Source: JAXMBX01 sp046349635 (GTDB lineage: Bacteria > Planctomycetota > Planctomycetia > Planctomycetales > Planctomycetaceae). Taken from it: 64,000 nucleotides of DNA. The stretch is taken from assembly GCA_046349635.1 (NCBI GenBank), contig JAXMBX010000023.1, forward strand, positions 1 to 64,000, read 5' to 3'. This document shows positions 63,237-64,000 of the stretch, one piece after another. A program made the position numbers and the translations under genes. Numbering within the stretch: the stretch's first letter is position 1; each line of letters starts with the position of its first letter. The notes beneath the pieces are model-generated. The model was not told the DNA's origin, made no database searches, and saw only the letters and a list, made by a program, of their open reading frames with translations.

Positions 63237-64000
63237 CTACTCTCTACTGTTCACCTGCTCGACTCTCTCCTCCGCGGGGCGCGCCATCCCCACAGCCTTC
63301 GTCTGATTCTCCGGCTTGGCGGGAGGATCGTTCAGGAACGTCACGATCACCCCCATCTCGGGTTTCAGATACACCCCTTCCTCCTCCGCGGGAACCTTGA
63401 TCTTCACCCGCACCGGAAGCGCCCCCTTGGCCCGATCGGCGATCGGCATCACCCGCGAAACATAACCCTGATACGTCCGGTCGGGATACGACTCCGCCCG
63501 GATGCGGCATTTCTGCCCGGGCCGAATCCGGGAAATATCCCGTTCCTGAATCGAAAGATCCGCTTCCAGGTCCGAGAGGTCCGCCATGTCGCACAGGCTG
63601 AACGAGCCGTTGAACGCGATCGCGTTCACAATGTTCCCTTCCTCAGCGTTCTTCTTCAGGATCGTCCCCGTGATCGGCGCGCGGACCTTGCAGTTGTCCA
63701 GCCGCCACTCCGATTTAACCAGATCGCTCTCCGCCTGCTGGACTTCCGCCTGCGCGATCTCGATTCGTTCTTCACGCGGCCCGATCTGCATCAGCTTGAA
63801 CGCATAGCTCAGCTTATCGACCCGGCTGGTCATGGCCTTGTACAGGCTCTCTGCCGTGTCGAGGTCTTCCTTGGCCAGAACCTTGCGCTTGAACAGATCC
63901 TGCCGCCGGGTCAGTTCCGACTTCAGATTCGCGAGGTTCGTTTTCGCTTCCTCAAGCTCCGCTTCCGCCTGCTTGATCTCTTCCTGCCGGTTCCCCCGCT
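63237..64000 (-). CDS. HlyD/MacA-type membrane-fusion protein (partial, N-terminus outside window)
   Basis: The frame is open from the right edge to a TAG at 63237, giving the last 254 residues. A long helical hairpin (QEEIKQAEAELEEAKTNLAN; RRQDLFKRKVLAKEDLDTAE; EERIEIAQAEVQQAESDLVK) is followed by the lipoyl half (VRAPITGTILKKNAEEGNIV), the beta-barrel (DLEADLSIQERDISRIRPGQ) and the membrane-proximal domain (GVYLKPEMGVIVTFLND). It is the periplasmic adaptor of the ABC efflux operon whose ATPase and two permeases follow. The N-terminal membrane segment lies beyond the window. Confidence 0.88.
   Translation of the reverse strand, partial: RGNRQEEIKQAEAELEEAKTNLANLKSELTRRQDLFKRKVLAKEDLDTAESLYKAMTSRVDKLSYAFKLMQIGPREERIEIAQAEVQQAESDLVKSEWRLDNCKVRAPITGTILKKNAEEGNIVNAIAFNGSFSLCDMADLSDLEADLSIQERDISRIRPGQKCRIRAESYPDRTYQGYVSRVMPIADRAKGALPVRVKIKVPAEEEGVYLKPEMGVIVTFLNDPPAKPENQTKAVGMARPAEERVEQVNSRE

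Overview
This window reads as a chromosomal segment of a planctomycete, most likely of the Planctomycetales. The evidence is the co-occurrence of a DUF1549/DUF1553 protein with a cryptic cytochrome motif, a DUF1501 Tat-exported protein, high GC with C-rich wobble positions, many secreted proteins of unknown role and abundant short palindromic intergenic repeats. Genus cannot be fixed from sequence reading alone.

Layout. (1) 1-2.5 kb: tail of an unknown gene, a PncC/CinA-nucleotidyltransferase fusion, and a frame-broken D-glutamate-cyclase-like (DUF4392) gene on the opposite strand. (2) 2.9-22 kb: one co-directional respiratory cluster. It encodes a repeat-tailed Rieske protein, a b6-type split cytochrome b, a membrane-anchored octaheme cytochrome c, a cupredoxin lipoprotein, a diheme cytochrome c lipoprotein, cytochrome oxidase subunits II, I, III and IV, heme A synthase, heme O synthase, an ABC transporter pair, a SCO1-DUF420 fusion and a small Cys-pair membrane protein. 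It is a quinol-to-oxygen electron path with its own assembly factors. (3) 22.2-31.4 kb: a broken mannonate-dehydratase-like gene, an ECF sigma/anti-sigma pair, a secreted Lys/Pro/Glu-rich protein, the DUF1549/1553 and DUF1501 pair, and a DUF3891 gene. (4) 31.4-40.5 kb, minus strand: a heavy-metal RND efflux operon with two adaptors, pump and outer-membrane channel. (5) 40.8-48.4 kb: ettA, a DUF5063 gene, hslU, a secreted beta-propeller-like protein, a glycine-zipper protein, a SEC-C mini-protein and a sigma-54-type promoter ahead of a small Gly/Tyr/Asn-rich secreted protein. (6) 48.4-49.8 kb: an IS4-type insertion sequence that landed inside a palindromic repeat, with a 9-bp target duplication. 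(7) 49.8-64 kb: a lipoprotein, corA, a GAF-AAA-Fis sigma-54 activator, thiS-thiG, a CDF transporter, a thioredoxin-sialidase fusion, an alpha/beta hydrolase, and a MacAB/Dev-like ABC efflux operon that runs off the right edge.

Two cross-cutting observations matter. First, at least eight genes are split by frameshifts, and where the ancestral reading can be rebuilt most need one missing base in a short homopolymer. This looks more like base-calling error than gene decay, so the broken genes should not be read as biological pseudogenes without checking the reads. Second, three families of short imperfect palindromes fill most intergenic gaps, and the IS insertion gives a natural before/after view of one of them.

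The most interesting biology is the respiratory cluster: b6-like cytochrome b with the Cys position that carries heme c-i in cytochrome b6f, an octaheme cytochrome in place of cytochrome c1, and an A2-type oxidase that lacks the usual D-channel glutamate.
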